From: Caloramator sp.
GTDB taxonomy: Bacteria; Bacillota; Clostridia; Clostridiales; Caloramatoraceae
DNA: 35,015 bases
Assembly: GCA_026418935.1 (NCBI GenBank)
Contig: JAOAAJ010000008.1
Coordinates: forward strand, 1 to 35,015
Direction: 5' to 3'
A program made the translations under genes and the position numbers. Below are positions 17,978 to 26,848 of the stretch, piece after piece. How positions within the stretch are numbered: position 1 is the first letter of the stretch; every line of letters starts with the position of its first letter. A model generated the notes under the pieces. It saw only the letters and a list, made by a program, of their open reading frames with translations. It was not told the origin of the DNA and did not search any database.

Positions 17978-19612
17978 TTGAAAAGGCTATTTAAGGGTCT
18001 AATCATAGGAGTTCTTTTATTAAGTATAATAACTACCTTTTATAGATATGGGCAGAAGGTTTTAGAGAGAAAAAATACATACATAGATTTAAAGGAAAAT
18101 TGGCAGGTTACATTTGATGGTATAAACTATTTTACTCAGGATATACATTTAAGAAGTGTTTTAGGTGAAAAGGATAAACAAGATAAAATTGTTAAGTTTA
18201 AAAGAAGCTTTTATTTGACAGATAGTTTAAAAAGTGAAAATATAGCATTATCAATAGGAGGTATACACTTAGGTCATAGGGTCTACATTAATGGTCATTT
18301 AATAGGAGAGTCTCCCTTTGATGACTTTATCTATAATGATTGGAATACAAGATATACCTATTTTATCCCAAAAGAATTTGTTAATGTTGAAGGAAAAAAT
18401 GAAATAGAGATTGAAATGAAGTCATCCTATGAATATGGTTCGAGTCAGGATATATATATTGGTCCTTTAAAGGATTTAGCTAAAAAGGATAAGTTTATAA
18501 ATAGCTATTTTATGTCAATATATTTTTCTCTGGCAATTATTAATTTTATATTAGCAGCATATTTTGTTAATATGTATAGGTTAAATAAATTTAATAGGAA
18601 ATATCTTTATTTTTCACTTACTCTTATTTGTATTTCTTCATACTATTCTAATTATTTTATTATAAGTAGTATATTGGGATATTTAGGATTTCAAAAGATT
18701 ATATTTTCTTCAGTTTATTTAGCAATTTTATCCTTTATTTTATTTTTAAGAAAAAACTATGGAATAGAGGATACAAAATTGAGTAAGTACTTATTTTCTT
18801 TATATGCTATAGCGGTTTTTGTTATAATGGCTATTTCAAATGATGTTTATACATTAACTTTGTTAAGAAAAAAGTTTAATATAGTTGTTATAGCTGCACT
18901 TATTTATATAATTTACATTACAATTTATGTATTTAAAAAGTATGTAAAAAACAAATTGCTCTATTTAATTGTTTATACTCTTTCTACTCTTATGATATTA
19001 AGGGATGTACTTGTTGATTTGTCTATTTTGAAATCATATAATGCCTTTCACTATAATAGTTATGCCATTATGATAATTCTTTTTTATATGGCCTATGAAC
19101 TTTCATCAGAACAAAATATAATTTATTTAAATTCTATTAAGGACCCACTTACAGGTCTATATAATAGACGTTTTTTAGATAGTTATGTTTGCAATGCCTT
19201 AAACAAAAAAGGTTATTATACTCTTTTCATAATAGACTTTGATAATTTCAAAAATATAAACGACAAATATGGCCATATTGTAGGGGATGTGGTTTTAAAA
19301 AATGCAGCAGATATCATAAATAAAAGACTTCCTGAAAATTGCATAGCGGCAAGATATGGAGGAGAAGAATTTATAGTTTTTTGCCAAAAATCGAAAGCCT
19401 TTTCTATTAGTTTGGCAGAAAATATAAGACGTGATATAGAGAGATTTAACTGGTCAAAGGAAATTAAAGATAAGGATATAAAGGTTACAGTAAGTATAGG
19501 TGCAGTTGAGTTTGATTATAGAGATGAGTTTATAAATGCACTAAAGCTTGCAGACTCAGCGTTATATAGAGCAAAAAGTAATGGAAAAAATAGAGTTGAG
19601 TGGATAACATAG
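17978..19612 (+). CDS. 7TM diguanylate cyclase with jelly-roll-like ectodomain
   Basis: The protein has 544 residues. After one N-terminal membrane segment there is an extracytoplasmic region (about 30-165) resembling a glycoside-hydrolase-2-type sugar-binding jelly roll (HRVYINGHLIGESPF, GKNEIEIEM). Seven or eight membrane helices (about 175-375) follow, then a GGDEF domain (about 383-542) with DPLTGLYNRRFLD, the active-site loop GGEEF, and FKNINDKYGH. The catalytic residues are intact, so c-di-GMP synthesis is expected. The RxxD inhibitory site is absent at its usual place. The layout matches 7TMR-DISM receptors. TTG is the start, after AAGGGGGAT. Confidence 0.9.
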   Translation: MKRLFKGLIIGVLLLSIITTFYRYGQKVLERKNTYIDLKENWQVTFDGINYFTQDIHLRSVLGEKDKQDKIVKFKRSFYLTDSLKSENIALSIGGIHLGHRVYINGHLIGESPFDDFIYNDWNTRYTYFIPKEFVNVEGKNEIEIEMKSSYEYGSSQDIYIGPLKDLAKKDKFINSYFMSIYFSLAIINFILAAYFVNMYRLNKFNRKYLYFSLTLICISSYYSNYFIISSILGYLGFQKIIFSSVYLAILSFILFLRKNYGIEDTKLSKYLFSLYAIAVFVIMAISNDVYTLTLLRKKFNIVVIAALIYIIYITIYVFKKYVKNKLLYLIVYTLSTLMILRDVLVDLSILKSYNAFHYNSYAIMIILFYMAYELSSEQNIIYLNSIKDPLTGLYNRRFLDSYVCNALNKKGYYTLFIIDFDNFKNINDKYGHIVGDVVLKNAADIINKRLPENCIAARYGGEEFIVFCQKSKAFSISLAENIRRDIERFNWSKEIKDKDIKVTVSIGAVEFDYRDEFINALKLADSALYRAKSNGKNRVEWIT

Positions 19613-19637
19613 GGGCTTAAAAAAGCCCCTATGTTAT
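19604..19637. terminator. Bidirectional terminator over both stop codons
   Basis: ATAACATAGGGGCTT and AAGCCCCTATGTTAT form a perfect 15-bp stem around AAAA. The stop codons of the cyclase (plus) and the BON gene (minus) both lie inside the arms. Confidence 0.85.
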
Positions 19638-20278
19638 CTTCTTGTTTTTAATAGGTTCCTTACCTTTTTTACTCCCTCAATATCCTCTATTATTTCTATT
19701 GCCATTTCTATTTCACTTCTACCATTTACAAAGCCTGAAAGTCTAACATATCCATTATCCACAGAAATATTAAGGTCGTTATTACTTATACCGTGATTTC
19801 TAAGTTCCTCAACTATTTTATTAGTTAATGTTATATCGTCAATTTTGCCTTCATCCTTAACCTTCATATTTGAAACAACGTCTTTAACACCAAAGGCTTC
19901 CTTGGCAGTTTCCATAGCCTGTCTTTTTACCTTTGCTGTATCAACAGTTCCCATAAGTATTGCTGTTCCACCCTCAACCTTAACACCTACAGAATTAAGG
20001 TCTGGGTTATTCTTTAGCTTATTTATAACTTCAAATTCTGCTTCCTTGTCTGTAAATGTTCCATCTGTTGATATAGTAAGGGAATTTTCAAGTTTTTTAA
20101 TACCATCTATTCTTCTTACAAGTTCTTCAATTTTAACTTTTTCTGAAAGAGTGTCTACTATACCAGAAATTGTTACGTGTCCATCAACACACCTTACCTT
20201 TATATCGTAGGATAGTTCCTGAAGTTCATCCTCTAATAGATTTCTTATTCTTTCAACTATTTCAGAATCATTGTACAT
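19634..20278 (-). CDS. Triple BON-domain protein
   Basis: The protein has 214 residues made of three consecutive BON domains (about 3-70, 75-142 and 146-212). Each has the VxVxxGxVxLxGxVxxxxE core (CVDGHVTISGIVD, VEGGTAILMGTVD, VDNGYVRLSGFVN). No signal peptide or membrane segment is visible, so it is probably cytoplasmic, whereas many BON proteins are secreted. BON domains bind phospholipid or peptidoglycan in other proteins; the function here is unknown. ATG follows AGGGGTGAT. It diverges from the germinant receptor operon. Confidence 0.85.
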   Translation of the reverse strand: MYNDSEIVERIRNLLEDELQELSYDIKVRCVDGHVTISGIVDTLSEKVKIEELVRRIDGIKKLENSLTISTDGTFTDKEAEFEVINKLKNNPDLNSVGVKVEGGTAILMGTVDTAKVKRQAMETAKEAFGVKDVVSNMKVKDEGKIDDITLTNKIVEELRNHGISNNDLNISVDNGYVRLSGFVNGRSEIEMAIEIIEDIEGVKKVRNLLKTRR

Positions 20279-20386
20279 AATATCACCCCTTTATAATATT
20301 TTTAGCATTCATAAAATTTTAATTCGTACTTCTTTCTATGGTATTATTTTGAAATTAGTTGGAAAAATAAAAATAGAGGTGATATT

Positions 20387-21859
20387 ATGATTGAACAGGT
20401 TTTGGTTGAGGACTTTAATAAAAATTTAACCTTAATTTCTAATTTTGTTGCACAAAATAGCAATTTTATAAAAAAAGAAATACTAATAAATGGTAAAGTT
20501 AGTGCCTATGTTCTTTTTATAGATGGACTTGCAGATAAAAACTATGTTGAAGAAGCAATAATAAAACCTTTTTTATATAAGGTGGATATAGATATAACAA
20601 AGGAAGAAGATTTATATGAAGTATCTAAAAAATATCTATTTGTAAGTAGTTTCAGGCTAAATAATAACGCAAAGGATGTTGGTGCAGAACTACTTAGTGG
20701 AAAAACTGTAATTATTGTTAATGGAATAAAAAGTGCAATGATTTTAGATACAATAAATCCAAAATACAGAGATATACAGGAATCTACATCAGAAAAGTCT
20801 ATATTAGGAACAAGAGAGAGCTTTACCGAAAATATAAACTTAAATTTAACATTAATACAGAGAAAAATAAAAAGCCCAAGCCTTAAAATAGAAAGATTTG
20901 TTGTAGGTGAAAAGACAAGAACAGAATGTGCTCTTGTATATTTAGAGGATGTAATAGATAAAGAGCTTCTAAATACAATAAAATCAAGAGTTTTGACAGT
21001 AAAGGCACCAGCAATGTTAACAACTGGTGTATTTGAACAGTTTATTGAAAGAAGGCCCTTTAATTTATTTCCACAGGCAAAAAATACAGAAAGGCCAGAT
21101 AAGGTTGTTTTTGACCTTTTAGAGGGAAAGGCAGCAATATTTATAGCAGAATCCCCTTCTGTGCTTGTTGTTCCAGCATCTTTTATAGAATTTTTTCAAG
21201 GCTTTGAGGATTATTCAGAGAGGATTATAATATCAAATTTCTCAAGAATAACAAGATTTTTGGCAGTAATTACAGTTTTAATATTAGGACCTATATATCT
21301 AACCCTTCTTTTGTATAATGCAGAGCTTTTCCCATATCAACTTATGAAGGTAATTATTGATTCAAGAAAGGGTATTCCACTTCCTCCATTTTTAGAGATA
21401 CTTGCGATGGAACTTTGTATTGAAATATTAAGAGAAGGAGGAGTAAGGCTTCCAAACCCAGTTGGAACAACCCTTGCAATAGTAGGTGGTATTGTTATAG
21501 GGGATGCAGCAACAAAAGCAAATATTGTAAGCCACGCAACACTTTTTGTGGTCGCAATAACAGTTGTTTCAACATTTTTGATTCCTAACTATCAAATGGC
21601 TTTAAGCATTAGATTTTTAAGATTTCCTATGCTTATCCTTGCACAGATGTTTGGATTTTATGGAATTTTAATTGGCTTTTATATTTTACTTGTGGCACTT
21701 GTTAAGCTTGATTCCTTTGGAATACCATATTTTTCACCTATGGCTCCATCAAGATTTAAGGACTTTGGAGATGTATTTGTAAGGTCAAATATAAGAAAGG
21801 TATTTAATGAGCCTGTTAGCTTAAAACCTAGTTTATCTAGGAGGAATAAAAATGAATAA
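20387..21859 (+). CDS. GerA family germinant receptor, A subunit
   Basis: The protein has 490 residues. A large N-terminal cytoplasmic region (about 1-285) with the family blocks TNPKYRDIQE-like, FTEN and RRPFNLFPQ is followed by four or five membrane segments (about 290-460) and a short tail. It is one of three subunits of the ligand-gated spore germination receptor in the inner spore membrane. ATG follows GAGGTGAT. The next gene overlaps by 8 bases, so A, B and C are coupled. Confidence 0.95.
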   Translation: MIEQVLVEDFNKNLTLISNFVAQNSNFIKKEILINGKVSAYVLFIDGLADKNYVEEAIIKPFLYKVDIDITKEEDLYEVSKKYLFVSSFRLNNNAKDVGAELLSGKTVIIVNGIKSAMILDTINPKYRDIQESTSEKSILGTRESFTENINLNLTLIQRKIKSPSLKIERFVVGEKTRTECALVYLEDVIDKELLNTIKSRVLTVKAPAMLTTGVFEQFIERRPFNLFPQAKNTERPDKVVFDLLEGKAAIFIAESPSVLVVPASFIEFFQGFEDYSERIIISNFSRITRFLAVITVLILGPIYLTLLLYNAELFPYQLMKVIIDSRKGIPLPPFLEILAMELCIEILREGGVRLPNPVGTTLAIVGGIVIGDAATKANIVSHATLFVVAITVVSTFLIPNYQMALSIRFLRFPMLILAQMFGFYGILIGFYILLVALVKLDSFGIPYFSPMAPSRFKDFGDVFVRSNIRKVFNEPVSLKPSLSRRNKNE

Positions 21860-22931
21860 GAATAATACAATAACAAGAAATCAATACTTCTTTGTAATTC
21901 AAAGTGCAATGATAGGAATAGGAGTAATTAGTTTAGCAGCAGGTGTTACAAAAAAAGCACAGCAATCTGGTTGGATTGCTATAATAATTGCAGGAATATA
22001 TCCTATTCTTTGTGTTATTTTAAGCTATGAAATTTATAAAAACTTAAATTTTATAGAATATACTCAAGCAAGTGAACAGCTATTTGGAAAGTTTTTAACT
22101 AAAATATTTACAGTTTTATTTTCTATAAACTTTTTATTTCTTGAAGGAGCAGTAATATCAGGACTTGCAAATGAACTTACATTTTCAACAATAAAGTTTT
22201 TATCACCCTATGTGGTAGTATTTTTAACATCTCTTTTAATCTACTATAATTCAGTAGATGGTCTTAAAATAGTTGCAAGGCTAAGTGAACTTGTATTTTA
22301 TTTGACTATATTTATATTTTTAATTCCTATTTATTTTATAAACAAGGGAGATGTTACAAATATTCTTCCTGTTGTAAATAACTACGGTTCATTGTTTACT
22401 GCTATACCAACAACCTTTTTTGCATATTCAGGTGTTGAATTATCAATAGCAATAGTACCTTTGATTACAAATAAAATGGGAGCAAAGGGGGCAGGAATTG
22501 CAGCCTGTATCTTTACAACAATTCTTTATACCTTCATTACATTGGTTACTATACTTTATATGGGATGGAAACTAACCTCCCAGTTACAATATCCTTTTTT
22601 ATACCTTGTTGCTACAACAGAAATTGCAGTTATCTCAAATTTTGAACCTTTATTCATATTTATATGGGGAAACAAGATTTTTCAGACAGCAGCTTGTATG
22701 CACTTTGGGGCAACTTACTTTTTTTCAGAGGCAACCAAGATACCCTATAAAAAATCCTGTATTATATCATCAATAATTGTTGCAGTAGTTGGAATATTTA
22801 TGATTCCTGAATATAAAAGAAGTAGCTTAACTGATAAAGTAATGCCTTATTTAGTAGGATATATATTTATATGGCTTATTGCTGCTTATATTTTAAGCCT
22901 GTACAAGAAGGTGAAAAAGAATGAAAAGTAG
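21852..22931 (+). CDS. GerAB/spore permease family germinant receptor, B subunit
   Basis: The protein has 359 residues with about ten membrane helices, of the amino-acid/polyamine permease-like Spore_permease family. It has the family's opening (RNQYFFVIQSAMIGIGVISLAAGV). In characterised receptors the B subunit holds the germinant-binding site. ATG follows AGGAGGAAT inside the A gene. The C gene overlaps its end by 11 bases. Confidence 0.94.
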   Translation: MNKNNTITRNQYFFVIQSAMIGIGVISLAAGVTKKAQQSGWIAIIIAGIYPILCVILSYEIYKNLNFIEYTQASEQLFGKFLTKIFTVLFSINFLFLEGAVISGLANELTFSTIKFLSPYVVVFLTSLLIYYNSVDGLKIVARLSELVFYLTIFIFLIPIYFINKGDVTNILPVVNNYGSLFTAIPTTFFAYSGVELSIAIVPLITNKMGAKGAGIAACIFTTILYTFITLVTILYMGWKLTSQLQYPFLYLVATTEIAVISNFEPLFIFIWGNKIFQTAACMHFGATYFFSEATKIPYKKSCIISSIIVAVVGIFMIPEYKRSSLTDKVMPYLVGYIFIWLIAAYILSLYKKVKKNEK

Positions 22932-24015
22932 AAGATTAATTCTATTACTGATATTTATTTTGTTTTTTACAGGTTGCTATAATAGAGTGTCTATTGAAAA
23001 GCTCTCTGTTATTGTGGGAATAGGATTTGATGTTGGTAAAGACAAGAAGGAGATAGAGAACGTTGCAGAATATCTAATTTTTAGAGGTCAAAGGGAAATA
23101 GATAGGGGTGTTAGCTTAGAGGTAGGAAAAACTATAAATGAAGCAAACAGTAATAGGCAGCTAAACTTAAAGAAGAACTACTTATTAGGTACAGTTAGAG
23201 CTTATGTTATAAGTGAAGAAAGGGCTAAACTTGGTATTAAAGACATTATAGACACCTGTATTAGAGATCAAGAGAGAAATTTAAATACAATTATAGTTGT
23301 ATCAAAGGGGAGCTGTAAGGATATTTTTGAGCAGACTCCAAAGGAAGAAAGTACAATGGCAGATGAAGTCAAAGAGCTTATAGAGGCATCATATAGTTCA
23401 AACTTTTTTACAAATAATGCAGGTGTAAAGGATTTAGCTAATATGTATTATCAAGAGGGAAGAAATATCGTTATACCTGCAATTGAGAAAAAAGATTCAA
23501 CAATAAGGATAGCAGGAATAGCTGTGTTTGATAAGGATAAACTTAAAAAGATAATTCCTATTGAAGAAGCAATTTATGTAAATTTGCTTAGAAATTATGA
23601 TGTGAAGGGAAATATAGCTTTAGTTATGGAGGATTATAAAAAAGCTGTAGATGTTGAATGTATATCAAAAAGGAAGGTTTATGTTGATAAGGTAGATGGA
23701 AAATTAAAATATACTATAAAATTAAATATTGAAGGAGAAATTAAACTAAATACATATAACTTTGATGAAGAGAATAATGTACAAAAAATATTAGATGATA
23801 TAAAAATACAACTAACAAATAATTTGAATGAAAATCTAAATAAAATAATTGAAAGAGCAAAGAATGATTACGAAATAGATGTTTTTGATATACAAAAGTA
23901 TGCAGTAGCAAAATATGGGCGTGAAAATGAAGAGAGTATAAGGGAGTCCTTTAAGGATTGTGAAATTGAGGTTATGGTTAATACAAAGATTAGTTCAACA
24001 GGAAGGTATAAATAG
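22921..24015 (+). CDS. Ger(x)C family germinant receptor lipoprotein, C subunit
   Basis: The protein has 364 residues. An N-terminal lipoprotein signal (about 1-18) ends in the lipobox FTGC. The following region shows the family's GIGFDVGKD block near 38. The remaining three-domain beta/alpha fold is typical. It anchors to the outer face of the inner spore membrane with A and B. It completes the A-B-C order, and the hairpin at 24020 ends the operon. Confidence 0.93.
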   Translation: MKSRRLILLLIFILFFTGCYNRVSIEKLSVIVGIGFDVGKDKKEIENVAEYLIFRGQREIDRGVSLEVGKTINEANSNRQLNLKKNYLLGTVRAYVISEERAKLGIKDIIDTCIRDQERNLNTIIVVSKGSCKDIFEQTPKEESTMADEVKELIEASYSSNFFTNNAGVKDLANMYYQEGRNIVIPAIEKKDSTIRIAGIAVFDKDKLKKIIPIEEAIYVNLLRNYDVKGNIALVMEDYKKAVDVECISKRKVYVDKVDGKLKYTIKLNIEGEIKLNTYNFDEENNVQKILDDIKIQLTNNLNENLNKIIERAKNDYEIDVFDIQKYAVAKYGRENEESIRESFKDCEIEVMVNTKISSTGRYK

Positions 24016-24019
24016 AAAG

Positions 24020-24037
24020 AGCGGCATTATTGCCGCT
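24020..24037. terminator. Terminator between ger operon and Cys-rich gene
   Basis: AGCGGCA and TGCCGCT form a 7-bp stem around TTAT, with an A-rich left flank and T-containing right flank. It lies just before the converging Cys-rich gene. Confidence 0.7.
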
Positions 24038-24043
24038 TATAAG

Positions 24044-24298
24044 TTATTTAAGGAAAGCACCTAAAACCTTTCTACAGTCAGTGATTACCTCACATATACA
24101 GTGGATATCAACAAACTTAACTGGGCAACCACATCCTGCGATTTCGCATACTAATATATTATCACATACTGTTAAACATTTTACACATTCAGCTCTACCA
24201 CTCTTTAATACTATAATACAGGTTTGACCTCTTAACATCTCAAGTATATTTTTAATAGAGCAGCAAGGATTATAGTTGAAATCACAGCAGTTGTTCAT
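24044..24298 (-). CDS. Small cysteine-rich protein
   Basis: The protein has 84 residues, of which 14 are Cys, with CC pairs at 4-5 and 12-13, C-x2-C at 38-41 and CGC at 56-58. The rest is hydrophobic with few charges. I do not recognise the family. Small Cys-rich proteins next to germination genes are often spore coat or coat-assembly proteins, but that is inference. ATG at 24298 is chosen because AAAGGTGGTG stands upstream at good spacing; the frame opens earlier at a GTG within that site. It converges with the germinant receptor operon. The complementary plus-strand frame is a shadow. Confidence 0.7.
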   Translation of the reverse strand: MNNCCDFNYNPCCSIKNILEMLRGQTCIIVLKSGRAECVKCLTVCDNILVCEIAGCGCPVKFVDIHCICEVITDCRKVLGAFLK

Positions 24299-24445
24299 AC
24301 TGTTCACCACCTTTCTTTTAGCTATGTTCTATTAGTAATTTTTTAGTTTATTACTTTTTCCTACTACATATTATTCTTACATTGTGTTTTTGACACATAA
24401 TTCGACATATTTTTGTGAATAAATGGTTAAAAATATATACTCATC

Positions 24446-24474
24446 ATTACAAAAATTATTAAAATTGTTATAAT
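24446..24474 (+). promoter_or_regulatory. Promoter for patatin-like gene
   Basis: ATTACA and TATAAT are separated by 17 bases, and the -10 is extended (TGT before it). It lies about 30 bases before the start codon. The rest of the gap from 24299 holds no other clear gene. Confidence 0.55.
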
Positions 24475-24503
24475 AAAATTAATATTGGTGGGGGTGATAT
24501 AAA

Positions 24504-25268
24504 ATGAGATGTGGTTTATGTTTAACAGGTGGTGGGGCAAAGGGTGCTTACCAAGCGGGAATATTAAAATACTTTAAAGAAAATAATATGAACTTTTCTG
24601 TAATTACAGGAACTTCAATAGGTGCAGTAAACGGATATTTTATGTTAAAGGGTGCCTATGAACAAATGAACAATTTTTGGCTAAGTATGCAGCAAAATAA
24701 ATATTTTGATTCACTAAATATGGTTGTAGAAAATAGGCTTGTTATAGAGGAACTTAAAGGACTTGAGGGGATAGACGAAAATATAGACTCTTTCTATGTA
24801 AACTATGTTGAAGTAAAGGGTTGCAGTATTAATGAAGTTATTATAGATATAAAGAATATGCCCAAAGAAGAAGCACTTTTGTCTATAAAGGCAAGTTCGC
24901 TTTTACCCTATAACTACAATGGCGATCCAACTAAGGTTAGTGCAAAACTGCTTTTTGAACAGTTTAAAATAGACCTGCAAGAGGGAAAATATGATGGTTA
25001 TAAACTTGATGGAGGAATACTAAATAATTGCTTATTGCAACCATTTATAAAGGATAAGGTTGATAAGATTTTTATAATTTCACTATCTAATGATTTTCAA
25101 GTGCCAGAATATATTTATGAATATTATAAACGGGATGATATAAAAGTCTTAGAGCCTAATTTTGAAGTAAAGCCAGAGGATACAGTAAACTTTAGTAGTG
25201 AGTTTTGTACAAAGCTTTTCAATTTAGGTTACAAATATGCTGAGGAAATATTTAAGGGGCTAATTTAG
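24504..25268 (+). CDS. Patatin-like phospholipase
   Basis: The protein has 254 residues. The oxyanion-hole motif is GGGAKGAYQAG (about 9-18). The nucleophile elbow GTSIG has Ser38, and the second catalytic residue is Asp169 in DGG. It is a serine-type acyl hydrolase of the RssA/YlbK-like soluble group, with no signal peptide. The substrate is not known. ATG follows GGGGGTGAT. It converges with rsgI and shares a terminator. Confidence 0.92.
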   Translation: MRCGLCLTGGGAKGAYQAGILKYFKENNMNFSVITGTSIGAVNGYFMLKGAYEQMNNFWLSMQQNKYFDSLNMVVENRLVIEELKGLEGIDENIDSFYVNYVEVKGCSINEVIIDIKNMPKEEALLSIKASSLLPYNYNGDPTKVSAKLLFEQFKIDLQEGKYDGYKLDGGILNNCLLQPFIKDKVDKIFIISLSNDFQVPEYIYEYYKRDDIKVLEPNFEVKPEDTVNFSSEFCTKLFNLGYKYAEEIFKGLI

Positions 25269-25274
25269 CCCCTT
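25254..25274. terminator. Bidirectional terminator over both stop codons
   Basis: AAGGGGCTA and TAGCCCCTT form a 9-bp stem around ATT. The stops of the patatin gene and rsgI both lie within it. Confidence 0.8.
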
Positions 25275-26126
25275 TTGCTTCTTTATTTGATTGTCCTTTT
25301 CATTCAATGGCGGTGAAGTATTTTCATCTGAATCTTTACGATTTTGCCTTAACCTATTTTCTATTCTTGGCAGAATTTTATCCTCTTGATTCTTTTTGTT
25401 TTTTACATTTTCTTCAATCTTATTTTTAAATTCTTCTCTTATTCTGTTTGATTCATTTTTATCCTTTAAATTTTCTTTTTTATTAACATTATTCTTATCT
25501 TCTTTTGGTATTTGTTTTTCGGTTTGTTTATCCTTTTCCTGCAATTTTTCTTTAATTATCTCACGATTTTTAGCTTTCTCTTGAATATTTTGTATTTTAG
25601 CATATACCTTTTCAAAATTTAATTTTTGTTTTTTCATTTCAGATGTAAATTTATTTAATTTAACATCGCCTTTATCTATTTTAATATCAATCTTTTTAGC
25701 TTTATTGTTATAGTATTCATCTGTTATATACTTTTTTTCCTTTGCCTTTTTTACAATAAGTATAAGTCCATCATCGATGTTTTTGTTTTTAATTTTAACT
25801 GAACTTAGTACATTTTCGGCGTCTTTGTTTAGAGGTACAACATTTATAATTCTATTAAATCTATTTATATCTATTTTAAATTGAGGGTTTATTGAAACAG
25901 TCATAGAGGCATAAACTTGATTGTACATTGTTATAAATGAACCAAGTAGTATGCATAAAAGCAAGGAAGCAGCTATTAAAAAGGGCTTAAAATCTGGCTT
26001 TTTATATGAATATTCTTGTCCTATTTGAAGTTTTTCATTAGACTTAAATTTTATAAATTCTCCTGTTTGAGTAAATAGGATGGCTTCCTTACCATCAACC
26101 TCAACAATAATTCCTTTTTTAATCAT
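25260..26126 (-). CDS. rsgI: RsgI-like anti-sigma factor
   Basis: The protein has 288 residues. An N-terminal RsgI_N domain (about 1-40; GIIVEVDGKEAILFTQTGEFIKF) would bind SigI in the cytoplasm. One membrane segment (about 47-66) follows. The extracytoplasmic part opens with MTVSINPQF, where Asn80-Pro81 matches the self-cleaving site described for the SEAL domain of RsgI proteins. The C-terminal 120 residues or so are extremely Lys/Glu/Asn-rich and look disordered or coiled; no carbohydrate-binding module, as in thermocellum RsgI proteins, is seen. ATG at 26126 has AAGGTAGGTG upstream. It overlaps the sigI end by 8 bases. Confidence 0.9.
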   Translation of the reverse strand: MIKKGIIVEVDGKEAILFTQTGEFIKFKSNEKLQIGQEYSYKKPDFKPFLIAASLLLCILLGSFITMYNQVYASMTVSINPQFKIDINRFNRIINVVPLNKDAENVLSSVKIKNKNIDDGLILIVKKAKEKKYITDEYYNNKAKKIDIKIDKGDVKLNKFTSEMKKQKLNFEKVYAKIQNIQEKAKNREIIKEKLQEKDKQTEKQIPKEDKNNVNKKENLKDKNESNRIREEFKNKIEENVKNKKNQEDKILPRIENRLRQNRKDSDENTSPPLNEKDNQIKKQKGLN

Positions 26127-26778
26127 CTTTTTCACCTACCTTTATATTGAGGTATGATTTAATATACATTAAGTCACTATCTGTTAAGATCAAAATAAGG
26201 GCTATTAGATACCTTCTCCATTTTTCAATAAACTTTTCACTCTTTGCTGTTAATAGGCATATCTGCTTTATAGGTAGTTGTTTTGTTTTAATTAGCCTTT
26301 CAACTATTTGATTTTCACGAGAAACTAAAAATGCAACATTTATTAGCTCTTCTCTGGTATCCTTGTGTTTTGGTGAATTGTTAACTAAGTCAGAGAAACT
26401 GATTCCATATTCCTTTAGCTTTAGTGTAAAATATGCGATCTCCTGTGCCCTAATTTTGTTTTCTTCTTCTATTTCATACTTTTCCATCGAATTTTTGGTT
26501 TCAAATGTAATGAGTTCTTCATCTCCAAGATAAACGCTAATGTTTTTTGTGCTTTTTCTAAAATAATCTATAAGTGAATTTTTAATTATCACCTTTGCGT
26601 AGGAGAAGAAATTGCCCTTTTTGTTATCATAGGTTTCAATAGATTTATTAAATGCAATAAGTGCAATACTTAATTCATCATCATTTTCCCAAGAGAGCCT
26701 TCTTTTACATATACTTGATGCAATTTTATATACAAAATTTTTGTTTTCTTCTATAAATTTTTCTCTGTCATTAAGCAT
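26119..26778 (-). CDS. sigI: RNA polymerase sigma factor SigI
   Basis: The protein has 219 residues. The N-terminal region 2 carries ENDDELSIALIAFNKSIETYD and FFSYAKVIIKNSLIDYFRKS, the SigI-type sigma-2 signature. The C-terminal half (about 100-210) has the SigI-specific domain. SigI is released when its partner RsgI is cleaved, and it directs envelope-stress or polysaccharide-response genes. The start lies after AAGGGGGAAGAGG. Upstream is a SigI-like promoter motif, suggesting autoregulation. Confidence 0.93.
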   Translation of the reverse strand: MLNDREKFIEENKNFVYKIASSICKRRLSWENDDELSIALIAFNKSIETYDNKKGNFFSYAKVIIKNSLIDYFRKSTKNISVYLGDEELITFETKNSMEKYEIEEENKIRAQEIAYFTLKLKEYGISFSDLVNNSPKHKDTREELINVAFLVSRENQIVERLIKTKQLPIKQICLLTAKSEKFIEKWRRYLIALILILTDSDLMYIKSYLNIKVGEKDD

Positions 26779-26802
26779 CCTCTTCCCCCTTTCATAAAAT
26801 AA

Positions 26803-26831
26803 TACGAATAAAAAGTAAATTTTTATAGGGT
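26803..26831 (-). promoter_or_regulatory. Putative SigI promoter for sigI-rsgI
   Basis: On the minus strand ACCC (26828-26831), within ACCCTA, is followed 19 bases later by CGTATTA (CGTA at 26803-26806). SigI promoters have a C-rich -35 and a CGnA -10. The -10 is identical in its first seven bases to that on the other strand (26874-26880). Confidence 0.5.
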
Positions 26832-26848
26832 AAAAAAATTTTTTATTT

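Noticed and set aside
20279-20386. Sigma-G type promoter for the ger operon
   Set aside because: The gap is AT-rich and no pair of boxes clearly matches the sigma-G consensus at proper spacing; the same is true upstream of sleB (5121-5208).
24030-24227. Plus-strand frame of 65 residues opposite the Cys-rich gene
   Set aside because: It is antisense to the Cys-rich gene, which has a good ribosome binding site and a clear Cys pattern; the plus frame has none.
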